DNA of 64,000 nt from Thermoguttaceae bacterium (lineage in GTDB: Bacteria; Planctomycetota; Planctomycetia; Pirellulales; Thermoguttaceae): contig JAFRFG010000018.1 in NCBI GenBank assembly GCA_017434455.1, forward strand, positions 56,885-120,884, written 5' to 3'. Positions 35,958 to 45,900 of the stretch are shown one piece after another (within the stretch, counting starts at the first letter, position 1; every line of letters starts with the position of its first letter). The position numbers and the translations under genes were made by a program. The notes under the pieces were generated by a model, which was given only the letters and a program-made list of their open reading frames with translations, was not told the DNA's origin and searched no databases.

Positions 35958-37286
35958 ATGCCGAAGTATAAAATCGAAGCGATTGACGCCGCCGGTCAGG
36001 GGTTTACCGACGTTATCGAGGCGAAGGACGAGGACGAAGCGAACGCGACGCTGCGGGCTGCCGGCTACCATGTGACGAAGATCGTTCTTCACAAGGAACG
36101 CGCGGCAGCCAAAGCGAAAAAGGCGAAGACGGGGAAGACCTTCTCGTTCGGGAAGGTCAGCTCGAAGCTCTTGCGCGACTTTACTCGAAACCTGTCGATT
36201 CTTCAGGACGCGGGCCTTCCGGTTCTTCGGTCGCTCAATATCCTCTCGGCGCAGGCCAAGCCGGGGGCGCTTCGCAACTGTTTGATCGACGTGTGCAACG
36301 AGATTGAGTCGGGGTCGTCTCTTTCCGAGGCGATGGCCAAGTCGCCCAAGGCGTTTAACCGGCTGTACATCAATATGATCAAGGCCGGCGAGGCCGGCGG
36401 TGCGCTGGAAGTCATTCTTCAGCGTCTGGCCGAATTCCTCGAGCGGTCCGAGTCGCTGAAGCAGCAGATCAAATCGGCGATGACCTACCCGATCTCGGTT
36501 CTGGTCTTCTCGCTCGGTATTCTGGTCTTCATCATGACGAAGATCGTTCCGAAGTTTGAGGAAATCTTCGCCGCGTTCGATATGGAACTCCCCGCCCTGA
36601 CCAAGTGGCTGATGACGACCTCGAAGCTGACGATGACCTACTGGTACCTGATCCCGGGGATCCCGCTTTCGATCTGGCTCTTCATTAAGGTGACGACCAG
36701 CTTCCCCTATATGAAGTACGGCTGGGATCTGTTCCTCTTAAAGGTGCCGATCTTCGGGCCCTTGTTCGAGAAGAACGTCATCGCCCGTACCACCCGTACC
36801 CTGGGGACGCTGGTCCAGTCGGGCGTCCCGATCCTCGAGGCGCTCCATATCACTAAAGAGACCAGCGCCAATTTGGTCTTCGAGAAGATGTATCAGCAGA
36901 TCCTCGAGGCGATCCGCGAGGGGGATACCATCGCCAACCCGATGCGGCAATACGCGATGCCGCCGATTCACCCGGCCTGTATCTTTTACTTCTTCTGTTT
37001 CCTCGGAGGTCCTATCGGAATATTGATCTACCTGACGAAGTTCCGCAATAAGATATTGGGGGACATGGTCGTCAACATGGTCGACGTCGGCGAGGAAACC
37101 GGTGAGCTCGACAAGATGCTCTACAAGGTCGCCGACGTCTACGACGAAGAGGTCTCGATCTACACCGACCAGCTGATGAGTATGATCGAGCCGCTGCTGA
37201 TTATCTTCCTGGGGGGTATGGTCGGAACGATCGTCGTGGCGATCTTCCTTCCGATGATCTCGATGATCCAGAATCTCTCCGGCTGA
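35958..37286 (+). CDS. PilC/GspF platform protein with an extra hydrophobic segment
   Basis: Inner-membrane platform on which the assembly ATPase works. The 442-residue protein has two T2SF domains, the first with LQDAGLPVLRSLNIL and EAGGALEVILQRLAE, the second with LVQSGVPILEALHI and VDVGEETGELDKML. Transmembrane segments lie near residues 176-195, 232-250 and 412-434. Odd: between the start of the second domain and VGEETGEL there is an insertion of about 30 residues (about 333-362, rich in Phe, Cys, Gly and Ile) that looks like a fourth membrane segment. Confidence 0.92.
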   Translation: MPKYKIEAIDAAGQGFTDVIEAKDEDEANATLRAAGYHVTKIVLHKERAAAKAKKAKTGKTFSFGKVSSKLLRDFTRNLSILQDAGLPVLRSLNILSAQAKPGALRNCLIDVCNEIESGSSLSEAMAKSPKAFNRLYINMIKAGEAGGALEVILQRLAEFLERSESLKQQIKSAMTYPISVLVFSLGILVFIMTKIVPKFEEIFAAFDMELPALTKWLMTTSKLTMTYWYLIPGIPLSIWLFIKVTTSFPYMKYGWDLFLLKVPIFGPLFEKNVIARTTRTLGTLVQSGVPILEALHITKETSANLVFEKMYQQILEAIREGDTIANPMRQYAMPPIHPACIFYFFCFLGGPIGILIYLTKFRNKILGDMVVNMVDVGEETGELDKMLYKVADVYDEEVSIYTDQLMSMIEPLLIIFLGGMVGTIVVAIFLPMISMIQNLSG

Positions 37287-37343
37287 GCGAAAAAATATGG
37301 AAGATCCCCCCCTTTTCGGGGGAATCGGGTAAGATACCTAATG

Positions 37344-37379
37344 CGCCGCCAGCCCAGAGACGTTTTTGGGCCGGCGGCG
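37344..37379 (+). other. Strong intercistronic hairpin between pilC and the pseudopilins
   Basis: CGCCGCC-AGCCCA pairs with TGGGCC-GGCGGCG (one A-C mismatch) over a loop of about 10 nt. No T run follows, so it is more likely an RNA-processing or stability hairpin than a terminator. Confidence 0.5.
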
Positions 37380-37428
37380 TCGTTGGCCAAAAAAACGCCA
37401 GAAACCAGAGCAAACCGACAACGCCGCC

Positions 37429-38277
37429 ATGAACAGACCGAAACGCACACAACGCTATCGCGGATTCACGCTCCTGGAGATCATCATCGCCATCGCGGTG
37501 CTGGCTCTGCTGGGGTCGATCTCGCTGGTTGCCGTTACCGGCGCGATGAAGTACATGAAGAAGGTCCGCCGCGCCGCGCGGGTTGATCAAGTGGTCAAGG
37601 CGCTGGAGATCTACAAGCAGCGCTACGGGGAGTATCCTCCCAGCTGGCCGGAATTCCCCGCCGAGTGGGAGGAGGAAGCCCCCGAGGGGGTCAACTACGG
37701 TGATTTGCTCGAGAAACGCTACGCCGCCGTGCGCCGCCACGTTCTTAAGCGCTGGCCGAAAGCGGTCGAGGGGATGCCTGCCGCTTGGAGTGTTGTGGCT
37801 GATCCCTCGGATCCTAGGAAAATTAATCCTCTGTTTTTCGAGGATTATGCGGCCAATCCGTCCCCCTTCGATGTCGATCCCTTCACTCCGAAATATCCCG
37901 ATCCCGCCGATCCGAAATATGCCGATCCCTCGGCGTTCGACAGCAAAACCGCGCTTGAGTATTGGCTTTGCACCGCCGAGGAAAAACATGGCGAAGCGCC
38001 GATCCTCGAGAAGGGTTTCTTCGCCAGGGATAAAGATACCGGCCAGTACGAAGAAGCGCTTGCCTACTTCCGGGCGCGGCCGTCCAAGAGACAGTTCAAC
38101 GGGGACGCTTACCTCGAGAAGGAGACGGTTGCCGGCCGTTCCCCGCTGCCGCGGTACGCTAAGGAGAGTTACCAGCTCTTTGCCCCCGGGGAAGACGGCG
38201 AGCTGGGGACCGGCGACGATCTGGCCAATTTCACCGGCGGGATGACGGTCGACGAATTCCAGGCGGAAAACGAGTAA
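37429..38277 (+). CDS. Type IV pilin-like protein 1
   Basis: A 282-residue protein with a short basic leader and the prepilin peptidase site G12|FTLLEIIIA, Glu at +5, followed by the hydrophobic stem helix. After it comes ALEIYKQRYGEYPP, the major-pseudopilin-like stretch, and the block RRHVLKRWPKA shared with pilin-like protein 3. The rest is Pro/Asp-rich (repeated YPDPADPKYADP-like turns) and lacks a GspG C-terminus. It is exported by the Sec route and processed by a prepilin peptidase not present in the window. First of five pilin-like genes in a row. Confidence 0.85.
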   Translation: MNRPKRTQRYRGFTLLEIIIAIAVLALLGSISLVAVTGAMKYMKKVRRAARVDQVVKALEIYKQRYGEYPPSWPEFPAEWEEEAPEGVNYGDLLEKRYAAVRRHVLKRWPKAVEGMPAAWSVVADPSDPRKINPLFFEDYAANPSPFDVDPFTPKYPDPADPKYADPSAFDSKTALEYWLCTAEEKHGEAPILEKGFFARDKDTGQYEEALAYFRARPSKRQFNGDAYLEKETVAGRSPLPRYAKESYQLFAPGEDGELGTGDDLANFTGGMTVDEFQAENE

Positions 38278-38310
38278 TAACGCAAATTCACCATTTAGAG
38301 GGCCAAGAGA

Positions 38311-39459
38311 ATGTCAGCGCGATTCAGACACCAACAAGAGCGTCGGGGCTTTACGCTTGTCGAGCTCTTGACCGTGATCATCATTATCGCCCTCCTGGCG
38401 ACCTTGGGGCTGGCGGTTCAACGAGCCAGCGTCGAGTCGGCCCGGCGCAGCCGGACGCAGACCACCATCACGAAGATCGACCATGTTCTCTCGGCGATCT
38501 ACGAGAAGTACCAGTACCGGAAGGTGGCCCTGCCGGATTACAGCGACGCTCAGTTGGACGGCATCCTCGGAGACAGCATCATCGCCAACTACGTGAATAA
38601 CGGTGAGCCGGACAAGGCCGAACAGGCCCGCCGCACCGCGAGAATGATCGCCAGAACAAGGGCGCTTCGCGAGTTGTTGGTGATGGATATGCCGACGAAT
38701 GTCGGTGAGATGATGGACGAAGCTCTTAACCCTCTGCCCCCTGAGTATGCCGAGAAGACCCCTCTGTCGAACCTCTACTATAAACTGGTGACGGCGCAGG
38801 CCAATCCGCTGGCCACAACGAACGCCGAGCTCCTTTATATGATCGTGATGAACGCCGACCCCGAGGCGCGTACCCTCTTCCATGACCGAGAGATCGGCGT
38901 TTGGGAAGATGGCGAGCGTACCGGTGGGAAGGTCTTTGTCGACGGCTGGGGGAATCCGATCTGTTTCCTCCGTTGGGCTCCCGGGCTGGTCGATTCCGAC
39001 CGCCAGCCGAACTTGAGTGAGGGGCTGCTGATACAGTGCTTCCAGAGGGCGCATAGCGAGGCCGGCCTGGCGTCGCTTGACCCCGAGGTTCTTAACCTAT
39101 ATGACATGGCGTTCACCGCTTGGGAATATCCCTCTGACTCGCTCGACGCGAGGGTCACGATGCTTGAGCAAGATCAGAAATTTCGTGACCTTCTGGATCG
39201 TTACGGCGATCCACTCGACCCGATGGGGGTCGCCGACGGCTGGTACCTCACGCCGCTGGTTTACTCTTGGGGGCCTGACGGCGAGCCGGGGATGAGAAGC
39301 CCGAACGACGCGCTCTTTTCTCCCAGCTGCTGTGTAAATCCGTTTATGATTCCTTACATCCAGCTCGGTCTTCAAGATTTCGCCGACTTAAACTCGGAGA
39401 CGTATGACGACCAGTACGCCAAAGACAACATCACCAACCACAGCGCGGTGGAGAACTAA
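38311..39459 (+). CDS. Type IV pilin-like protein 2
   Basis: A 382-residue protein with leader and cleavage site G13|FTLVELLTV, Glu at +5, and a hydrophobic stem to about residue 36. The large globular part has FVDGWGNPICFLRWAPG, which corresponds to the 'D.WGNP' turn of pseudopilins, and later YSWGPDGEPG. At this length it is much larger than GspG (about 140), as is usual for planctomycete pseudopilins. It lies 33 nt after pilin-like gene 1. Confidence 0.85.
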   Translation: MSARFRHQQERRGFTLVELLTVIIIIALLATLGLAVQRASVESARRSRTQTTITKIDHVLSAIYEKYQYRKVALPDYSDAQLDGILGDSIIANYVNNGEPDKAEQARRTARMIARTRALRELLVMDMPTNVGEMMDEALNPLPPEYAEKTPLSNLYYKLVTAQANPLATTNAELLYMIVMNADPEARTLFHDREIGVWEDGERTGGKVFVDGWGNPICFLRWAPGLVDSDRQPNLSEGLLIQCFQRAHSEAGLASLDPEVLNLYDMAFTAWEYPSDSLDARVTMLEQDQKFRDLLDRYGDPLDPMGVADGWYLTPLVYSWGPDGEPGMRSPNDALFSPSCCVNPFMIPYIQLGLQDFADLNSETYDDQYAKDNITNHSAVEN

Positions 39460-39519
39460 ACAAAACCATATTCCCTAACAAAGAGATATCAGGGCAGATA
39501 AAAGGCAAGGACTGAACCT

Positions 39520-40533
39520 ATGAGACATACGACACGAATCCCTCGGCTCAAAAGAGGTTTTACGCTCATCGAGCTTCTGGTCGTGATCATCGTGATCGGC
39601 ATCCTTTCGGCGATGAGTGTGGTGGTGGTTCGAACGGCGATGAACTCCGGCAAAGGAGCGACCGTCAAGACGCAGATGCAGCAGCTGGCGATCGCGCTGG
39701 ACAGCTACAAGGCCAAGGTCGGTGAGTATCCGCCCGACAACTTCCTCGACACCGCTGCCCTGGAGCGTCACCTGAAGAAGCGCTGGCCCCGGGCTCGGTA
39801 TGACAATATCGTCGAGGCGTTTTTAAACGCCGTTGTCGATATCGACACCTCGGCGGCGGACGGCGGGGTTCCGGCCATGGCCCGCGGAAGCTATGTCTCG
39901 CCGCTGATCTTCTTCCTGGGCGGACCGCTGGGTCCCGGTAACAAGTCGATGGGGTTCTGCCTCAGTCCGACAGACCCCTTCGGACTTAACGCGGGTTCGA
40001 ACGCCCAGCGTGAGGAACCTTTCTTCAAATTTCCAGAAAAGTCGATCACCCGCCTCAATGGCGTCTGGGCGTTTATGCCGCAGGAGGCGCCGATTCTCTA
40101 CTTCCGAAGCGAGCCGAAGTCGAAGTATTTCCGGGGTGAGGGGGACAGTTCCGTGATTAGCGACACCTTCAGTGATGCGGCCAGCTATACCGGCATTAAG
40201 TATTGGCCGATGGACGCCGAGCTGGATGGCGGCTCGGTGATCTGCGGCGTTTGGGGAAATACCGCCGCGGAGTACGGGACGGTGACCCCCTTTGTCAGCG
40301 GTTTTGAGGAAAACGCCGATCCGACCTTGCTGCCGATTCCGATCTGGTGCGACGCCGACAGCTTTCAGTTGATCCACCCCGGTATGGACAAGGCCTTTGC
40401 CCTTCCGATCGGGGAGGAGTCGCTTGAGGAATTCCGTGTCAACGCGCCCCGCCAGCTCGGCGACCTGACGCCGGCCGACGAGGATACGATCACCAGTTTC
40501 AGCGAGGGGCTGACCGCCGGTTCCGAGAAATAA
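39520..40533 (+). CDS. Type IV pilin-like protein 3
   Basis: A 337-residue protein with cleavage site G13|FTLIELLVVI and Glu at +5. QQLAIALDSYKAKVGEYPPDNF and ERHLKKRWPRA parallel the same region of protein 1, so the two are paralogues. The long C-terminal part is unrecognised. It lies 60 nt after protein 2. Confidence 0.85.
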   Translation: MRHTTRIPRLKRGFTLIELLVVIIVIGILSAMSVVVVRTAMNSGKGATVKTQMQQLAIALDSYKAKVGEYPPDNFLDTAALERHLKKRWPRARYDNIVEAFLNAVVDIDTSAADGGVPAMARGSYVSPLIFFLGGPLGPGNKSMGFCLSPTDPFGLNAGSNAQREEPFFKFPEKSITRLNGVWAFMPQEAPILYFRSEPKSKYFRGEGDSSVISDTFSDAASYTGIKYWPMDAELDGGSVICGVWGNTAAEYGTVTPFVSGFEENADPTLLPIPIWCDADSFQLIHPGMDKAFALPIGEESLEEFRVNAPRQLGDLTPADEDTITSFSEGLTAGSEK

Positions 40534-40588
40534 CCGCCGAAGATAAACGTATACCATTTTCCCAAAAGAGCCAAACCCAAGGTGCGCT

Positions 40589-41572
40589 ATGAGAACTCGA
40601 AGCAAAGAGAAAGGGCTGACACTCATCGAGCTGCTGGTGGTGGGGACGATCATCTTAATCTTGGCGGTGATCGCTCTGCCGCTGGTCAAGCCGATGATCG
40701 ACTCTCAGCAGACCCGAAGCGCCTCGCAGGTGGTCAGCACCTACTTAAACCGCGCCAAGAACCGCGCCCGCCTCACCGGGCGGCCGTGCGGTGTTCGCTT
40801 CGAGGTCTTCCCCGGCACCGAAGAGTGGGGCGGGGCGTCGCTGGTGATGCGTCAGGTGGAGGTTCCCCCGGTCTACACCGGCTTTATGGGGACGGAGACC
40901 GGGAGTGTCCTCCCGGCTGATTATGTCAGCGGTCTGCCTCTGCGATTTGTCTGCGACGACCCCTATCTTCAGCGGACATTGCGGCCGGGCAATCGGGTTC
41001 AGGTCGGCGGCAACGGCCCCTACTACACCATCAAAGAGGCCCTTCCGAGTTACTTCACCTTGGAGGAGCCGGTGACGACGCCGACGGCCGCCCGCGCGGG
41101 GAAGTTCCGCGTTCAGCTGGCGCCGCGGCCGACGATGACCCCGCCGGTGGCTCTGCCGCAGGGGACGGTGGTCGATCTGAAATATTCCGGCTGCGGTGTG
41201 GACTATTGGAATTTTGACGGGGCCGTGTTTGGGAACGCCTACGACGTGACGGTGATGTTCTCTCCCAGCGGGGAGATCTCCCTTCCGGCCGAGGGAAGTC
41301 CCTATCCGGTCGGGCCGCTGTTTTTGCTTATCGGCCGGTGGGACCAGATCCCCGCCGTGCGCGACTCCGGAGAGGAGGGGAGCTGGCCGAACTGGGCCGA
41401 CGGCCGCAACTACTGGGTGGTCGTCCAGCCGCAGTCGGGGTTAGTGACGACGGCCGAGGTCAATCCGATCACGCTGGCTGACGGCGATGATGATATCGAT
41501 CCCGGTCAGGTACGTGTCGCCCGCTCGCGCGAGTTCGCGACTCAGATCAAACGGAATATTGGAGGGTATTGA
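40589..41572 (+). CDS. Type IV pilin-like protein 4 (GspH-like)
   Basis: A 327-residue protein with cleavage site G9|LTLIELLVVG, Glu at +5. After the stem, ASQVVSTYLNRAKNRARLTGRPCGVRFE resembles the GspH region 'L..A...A......V.l.f', so a minor pseudopilin role is likely. The stop is followed two bases later by the ATG of protein 5. Confidence 0.82.
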   Translation: MRTRSKEKGLTLIELLVVGTIILILAVIALPLVKPMIDSQQTRSASQVVSTYLNRAKNRARLTGRPCGVRFEVFPGTEEWGGASLVMRQVEVPPVYTGFMGTETGSVLPADYVSGLPLRFVCDDPYLQRTLRPGNRVQVGGNGPYYTIKEALPSYFTLEEPVTTPTAARAGKFRVQLAPRPTMTPPVALPQGTVVDLKYSGCGVDYWNFDGAVFGNAYDVTVMFSPSGEISLPAEGSPYPVGPLFLLIGRWDQIPAVRDSGEEGSWPNWADGRNYWVVVQPQSGLVTTAEVNPITLADGDDDIDPGQVRVARSREFATQIKRNIGGY

Positions 41573-41574
41573 TC

Positions 41575-42891
41575 ATGTCCAGACAATCTGCCCCCTGTGA
41601 ATATCGACGAACCGTTTCGCCGCGCCGTCGAGCCGGTATGACGCTCATCGAGATTATGATGGCGATCCTCATTCTCTCGATCGGGCTTTTGGGTGTTTTG
41701 GCCTCGGTTCCCTTCGGCGCGGTCCAGATGGGGAAGATGGTCGAAAAAGACTATGTCACCGCCGCGGCGCGCAACGGCCAAAGTATCCTGAAGATGAAAC
41801 GCTGGCTTCTGCCGGACCAGTGGTGTGTCGCGATAGACTCTACCCGCGTCACGGCCGACGGTTCCTACTTCAACGGCGGCAGCCGATGGGACGATGTCGT
41901 CGTCAGGTATCTGGATGCCGGTGGCTTCAACGCGTCGACCTTCGTCTGTCCGGTGATGATCGATCCCCTCGGTTTTCCCGAGTATCCGTTCGGCGCCAGC
42001 GGCGTCAATCCCCGCCGCGCGGTCATCGGCAGCGGTGTAAACGACAGGATCGACTTTGTCTTCCCCTTCGACGAGACGCTGCGCAATATCGTGCCCGACG
42101 GCGCGGACTATACGGTCAGCGGTGTCATCGCCGAGGATGCCGGCAAGCTCGATCGTCTCTTCCACTCGGTTGACGACCTGACCTATGAGCTGGAAGCCAA
42201 CTCGACCAATCGGCCGATTCTGCTTGAAGATACCGAGACCTCCGGCGCGGCGTTTACCGGCGAATATTCCTGGATGGCGATGCTCTCCCCCTCGGCGGTC
42301 GGCTCTGAGACCTCGACGTTGGTGACCTCCGGTACCCCCCATTACGAGCCGGTGCCGCTTCGGTTCCCCTCCGAGAATCCCGAGGCGGTCGTTGACGTTC
42401 GCAGTGATGTCGTCGTCTTCCGCGGACGGATCCCCGGCGACGGGTTCGATTACATCACCGCCGATGTCGCCGTCGGTGTCACGGGTTTTGCCGGCGGGGC
42501 AATGACATTGGTGCCGATCGCCAATGACTGCTATCGCTGCGCCGGTGACGACTTCGGCGATGTTCCTGTGCCCGATTCGGCTCTGAGTACCGCCACGGCC
42601 AGCGATCTGCTCGCCAATCTCCAGTCGTCGGCCTATCTGCTGCTCATCGGTCCGAAGGACGACAATGGGACCGGGGTGGCGAGACCGTTTTGCCGGTGGT
42701 ATAAGATCGCCAACAGTACCGCCAGCGTCTACAACGATCTTGATGCCGTTGACGTGACGCTCATCGGCGAGAACTGTCCCGAGAACTGGGGCAATACCAC
42801 CGGAAGGGTTAAGGCGGTGGTCTTTAAGAATGTCCGGGGGGTCCTCTCCCAGACTACCCGTCTGACGGGGGAGACCGTGGCGGGGAATTGA
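41575..42891 (+). CDS. Type IV pilin-like protein 5 (GspI/PilV-like)
   Basis: A 438-residue protein with an unusually long leader and cleavage site G21|MTLIEIMMAILILSIG, the GspI/PilV type of stem (MTLIE, then GLLGVL). GGAGG precedes the ATG at 41575 by about 10 nt, inside the end of gene 4; an in-frame TTG at 41569 is the alternative. The globular part is unrecognised. Confidence 0.83.
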   Translation: MSRQSAPCEYRRTVSPRRRAGMTLIEIMMAILILSIGLLGVLASVPFGAVQMGKMVEKDYVTAAARNGQSILKMKRWLLPDQWCVAIDSTRVTADGSYFNGGSRWDDVVVRYLDAGGFNASTFVCPVMIDPLGFPEYPFGASGVNPRRAVIGSGVNDRIDFVFPFDETLRNIVPDGADYTVSGVIAEDAGKLDRLFHSVDDLTYELEANSTNRPILLEDTETSGAAFTGEYSWMAMLSPSAVGSETSTLVTSGTPHYEPVPLRFPSENPEAVVDVRSDVVVFRGRIPGDGFDYITADVAVGVTGFAGGAMTLVPIANDCYRCAGDDFGDVPVPDSALSTATASDLLANLQSSAYLLLIGPKDDNGTGVARPFCRWYKIANSTASVYNDLDAVDVTLIGENCPENWGNTTGRVKAVVFKNVRGVLSQTTRLTGETVAGN

Positions 42892-42982
42892 GCCGTCCCG
42901 AAAGGGAAATTGAAAGAGGTCTTTAATCGGATCAAAGCGGCCCCGCGCCGCGTGACTATACGAAGCTTGAGGAGTGGATACG

Positions 42983-45900
42983 ATGACCGTAAGACAGACG
43001 CGTAAAGAGGGCGGGGTGGTTCTCCTCCTGATTCTCGGTTTTATGGCGATGTTCGCGGTGATGGTCGTCACCTTTATTATGATGACGACCAACATGTCCG
43101 AGTCGGCCAACTCCAATGTCACCTCAGGCCAGACGTCCGGCAGCGCGGACAGCGGCGCGGTCCCGGAGGTCGACGCTCGCGGCGCCCTTCGAACATTGAT
43201 GATCGGGACGAACGACCACGCCAGCCCGATCGGCCCGTTCAGTATCGGTGAAAACCTCTACGGCGAAGTTTCCTCCGCCAATAACGATCGGTTCGTCTTT
43301 GATTTTCGCGGGTACGATTATTTGGGGAATCAGGCGTTGGTGACGATCGACCCCTCGACCGCTCAATTGACCTTCCGACTGGAGTCGTCACAGGCGGCGG
43401 ACAATGAGTCCTTGGCCCGTTCGCTGGTTTACGAGACCGGATCGGTCTTAACTTTTGACCAGATAATCGGTTCTGGGTACCATTCCGATTTCTGGAATCA
43501 GCACGTCAATGGGACCTCGGCGCTGATTTGCGACAAATCGATGGAGCCGGTCAACGGAACCGACTTTTACAGCGTCTCGTATACGCTCCTCCCCTCGTCG
43601 GAGCTGAAGCATTTTATGGCTCAGTTCAGCGCCGCCGAACTGAACAGTTACAACTATCCCACGCTGGGGCTGAGGATCAATCCCCCCGCGTTTTCGGGGA
43701 CGGGAGCCGGCGGTTTCGCGGAGGCGAACCTTTTCGACGGTGAAATCGGGGTGGATGGCACCTACACCGCCGACGACACGTTCCGGCTTCCGTTCGCCCT
43801 TTGGGGGAACGCCGCGGCGCCCGATAAGGTGGTCTACAACGCCGCCGTTGTCGCCAACACCCGTATTCTCGACGCGCGAACGTTCTACAAGCATTTAAGT
43901 GACAGCGCCTATGTGCCGCTGAATCCCAGCGGCGGCGATCTCTACCCGAAATACGATTCCGTGTGGGACCTCGGGCCCGGCGAGAACGTGAGCGGCTTCT
44001 TCCCCGCGCCGATTCGGATGAACCCCTCCTACACGGCGCCCGATACCAAAACTCCCTTCCTCGCTCACCTGGGCGGGGCGGTCGACGGTGTCCCCTCGTT
44101 CCACCGTCCGCATCTGTTTCTGGAGTTAAATGACGTCATCACCTCTTCCGGCAGTGACGTCAACGAGAATGTCGACTGGCAGAGTGTCCTGCGCAAGCTC
44201 ACCCCCCGTCCGCTTCCGCTGGACCACTGGAATTTCAGCGGCTCTAATCCGGTAATGTCGCTCGCGGCGCTTTGCGGAGGCAACCCCGCCGGTCTGCTCA
44301 ACGATAACGCGGGCAATCGCCGCAGCGCGGCCATAGCGGCGATTCAGACGATCGCCGCGCGGCTGGGTGCCGACCTCTCGGCCATCGGACCGGAAGGGCC
44401 CTGGGATGTCGACAACGACGGCGACGGCACGAAGGAGAGCGTCTGGATCCCCTCCGGGCTTCCGATCCGCTCGGCGAGCGACGGAACCCCCTACGCCACC
44501 TTCTATTCGTATCTGGTTCTCGATATGGACGGGCGTGTGAACGTCAATACCGCGGGCAGCTGGGATCAGATGCCGTCTCTGACGGAATCCCAAGTCGACC
44601 GCCGTCCCGACGATCCGGATAATCCCTGGCTCGATTACCGCAACCCGTTCGACTACCTGGCCGATCTCGGCGCGCTGCTTCCCAGCGACGCGGGCGACTA
44701 CCCCCTTTCCCCCTGGTTTGACGTGACCGCCCCCGGCGGGTGGCTCGACGATAAGGGACGAAATCTCGTCAATCGGGAACAAGACGCCGCTCCCCAGGCC
44801 GACGATCTGAATTTCCCCTCACCGGCTCGCCGCGGGGAGGGTTTCGGGCCGGCCGAGGTCAATCTGCTCTTCGCGCTGCGCCGCGTCTTTGGCGCCGGTG
44901 ACAACGCGATCGCGGCGGCGGCGAATATCCTTTGGAACCGCTCCCTGGCTTCGAGCGAAGAGGCGATCGAGTCGGTCGCCTGGAGTATGCTGAACAACAC
45001 CGCCTATTGGAACACCGCCGGCCGAAAAACCCTTTCCCAGCCGGGGGTGTACCGCTATGCGCAAGACCCCAATAACCAAGAGGTTTCCGACCGCGATCGG
45101 CACCAGCTCCTTTGGAGTTTCACCGATCCGCTGTATCGCGGCGACTTAAACGAAAATGTCAACGCCAAGGTGACGAATTTCGATTTCCCCTGGCGCGGGA
45201 AGACCTACATCAGTCGGTACGACCGGTACGCCCGCTACTACCCGACGTTTGACTTCAGCGGCTCGTCGCTGCGGGTCTACGATCCGCTGGGGAACGACTT
45301 CCTCACCGGCGCGCCGCGGATGAGCGAAAATCCGTATCTCCTCGTCCCCTACGGGGCCAGCGCCGAGGACAGTCCCTACACCGTCCGGGCTCTGGAGACC
45401 TTGCTCCGGATGAAAGACTACAACGCCGCGTCCGGCGACACCTCGCTGGTCGACGCCCTGACGAATTATATCTCCGACACATCCAGTGCCGGCTACAACG
45501 GGCTGCGTCCGTTCTTCCGCGGGGACGACCCGGCCCTGAATAACGCCCGCCAGACGCTGACGACTCTCTCGAGCGATATTCCTCTTCCGGCCCAGATCTT
45601 CCCGATCGGACCGGGTACCTGCGGCGATGGGGATCACGGCCTTTACCAGCTGATCCGCCGCTGCGTGATTATGGAGGTCTACCGAAAGCTCGTCGATCCG
45701 ATGGAAAACTACGATCCGTCGTCGGCGGCCGGGGAGGCCCTGGACGCCATCCGGGCGATTGCTTCGGCCGACGGGCCGTGCTCCGCGGCGGTTCAGCGGA
45801 TGTACGGCGCCGAACCGTCGAGCGAAGAGCAAAAGGACAAAGTTCTTCGGCTGTCACAGTCGATGCAGATCGCCGTGATCTACGACAATCTCAGTTCGAT

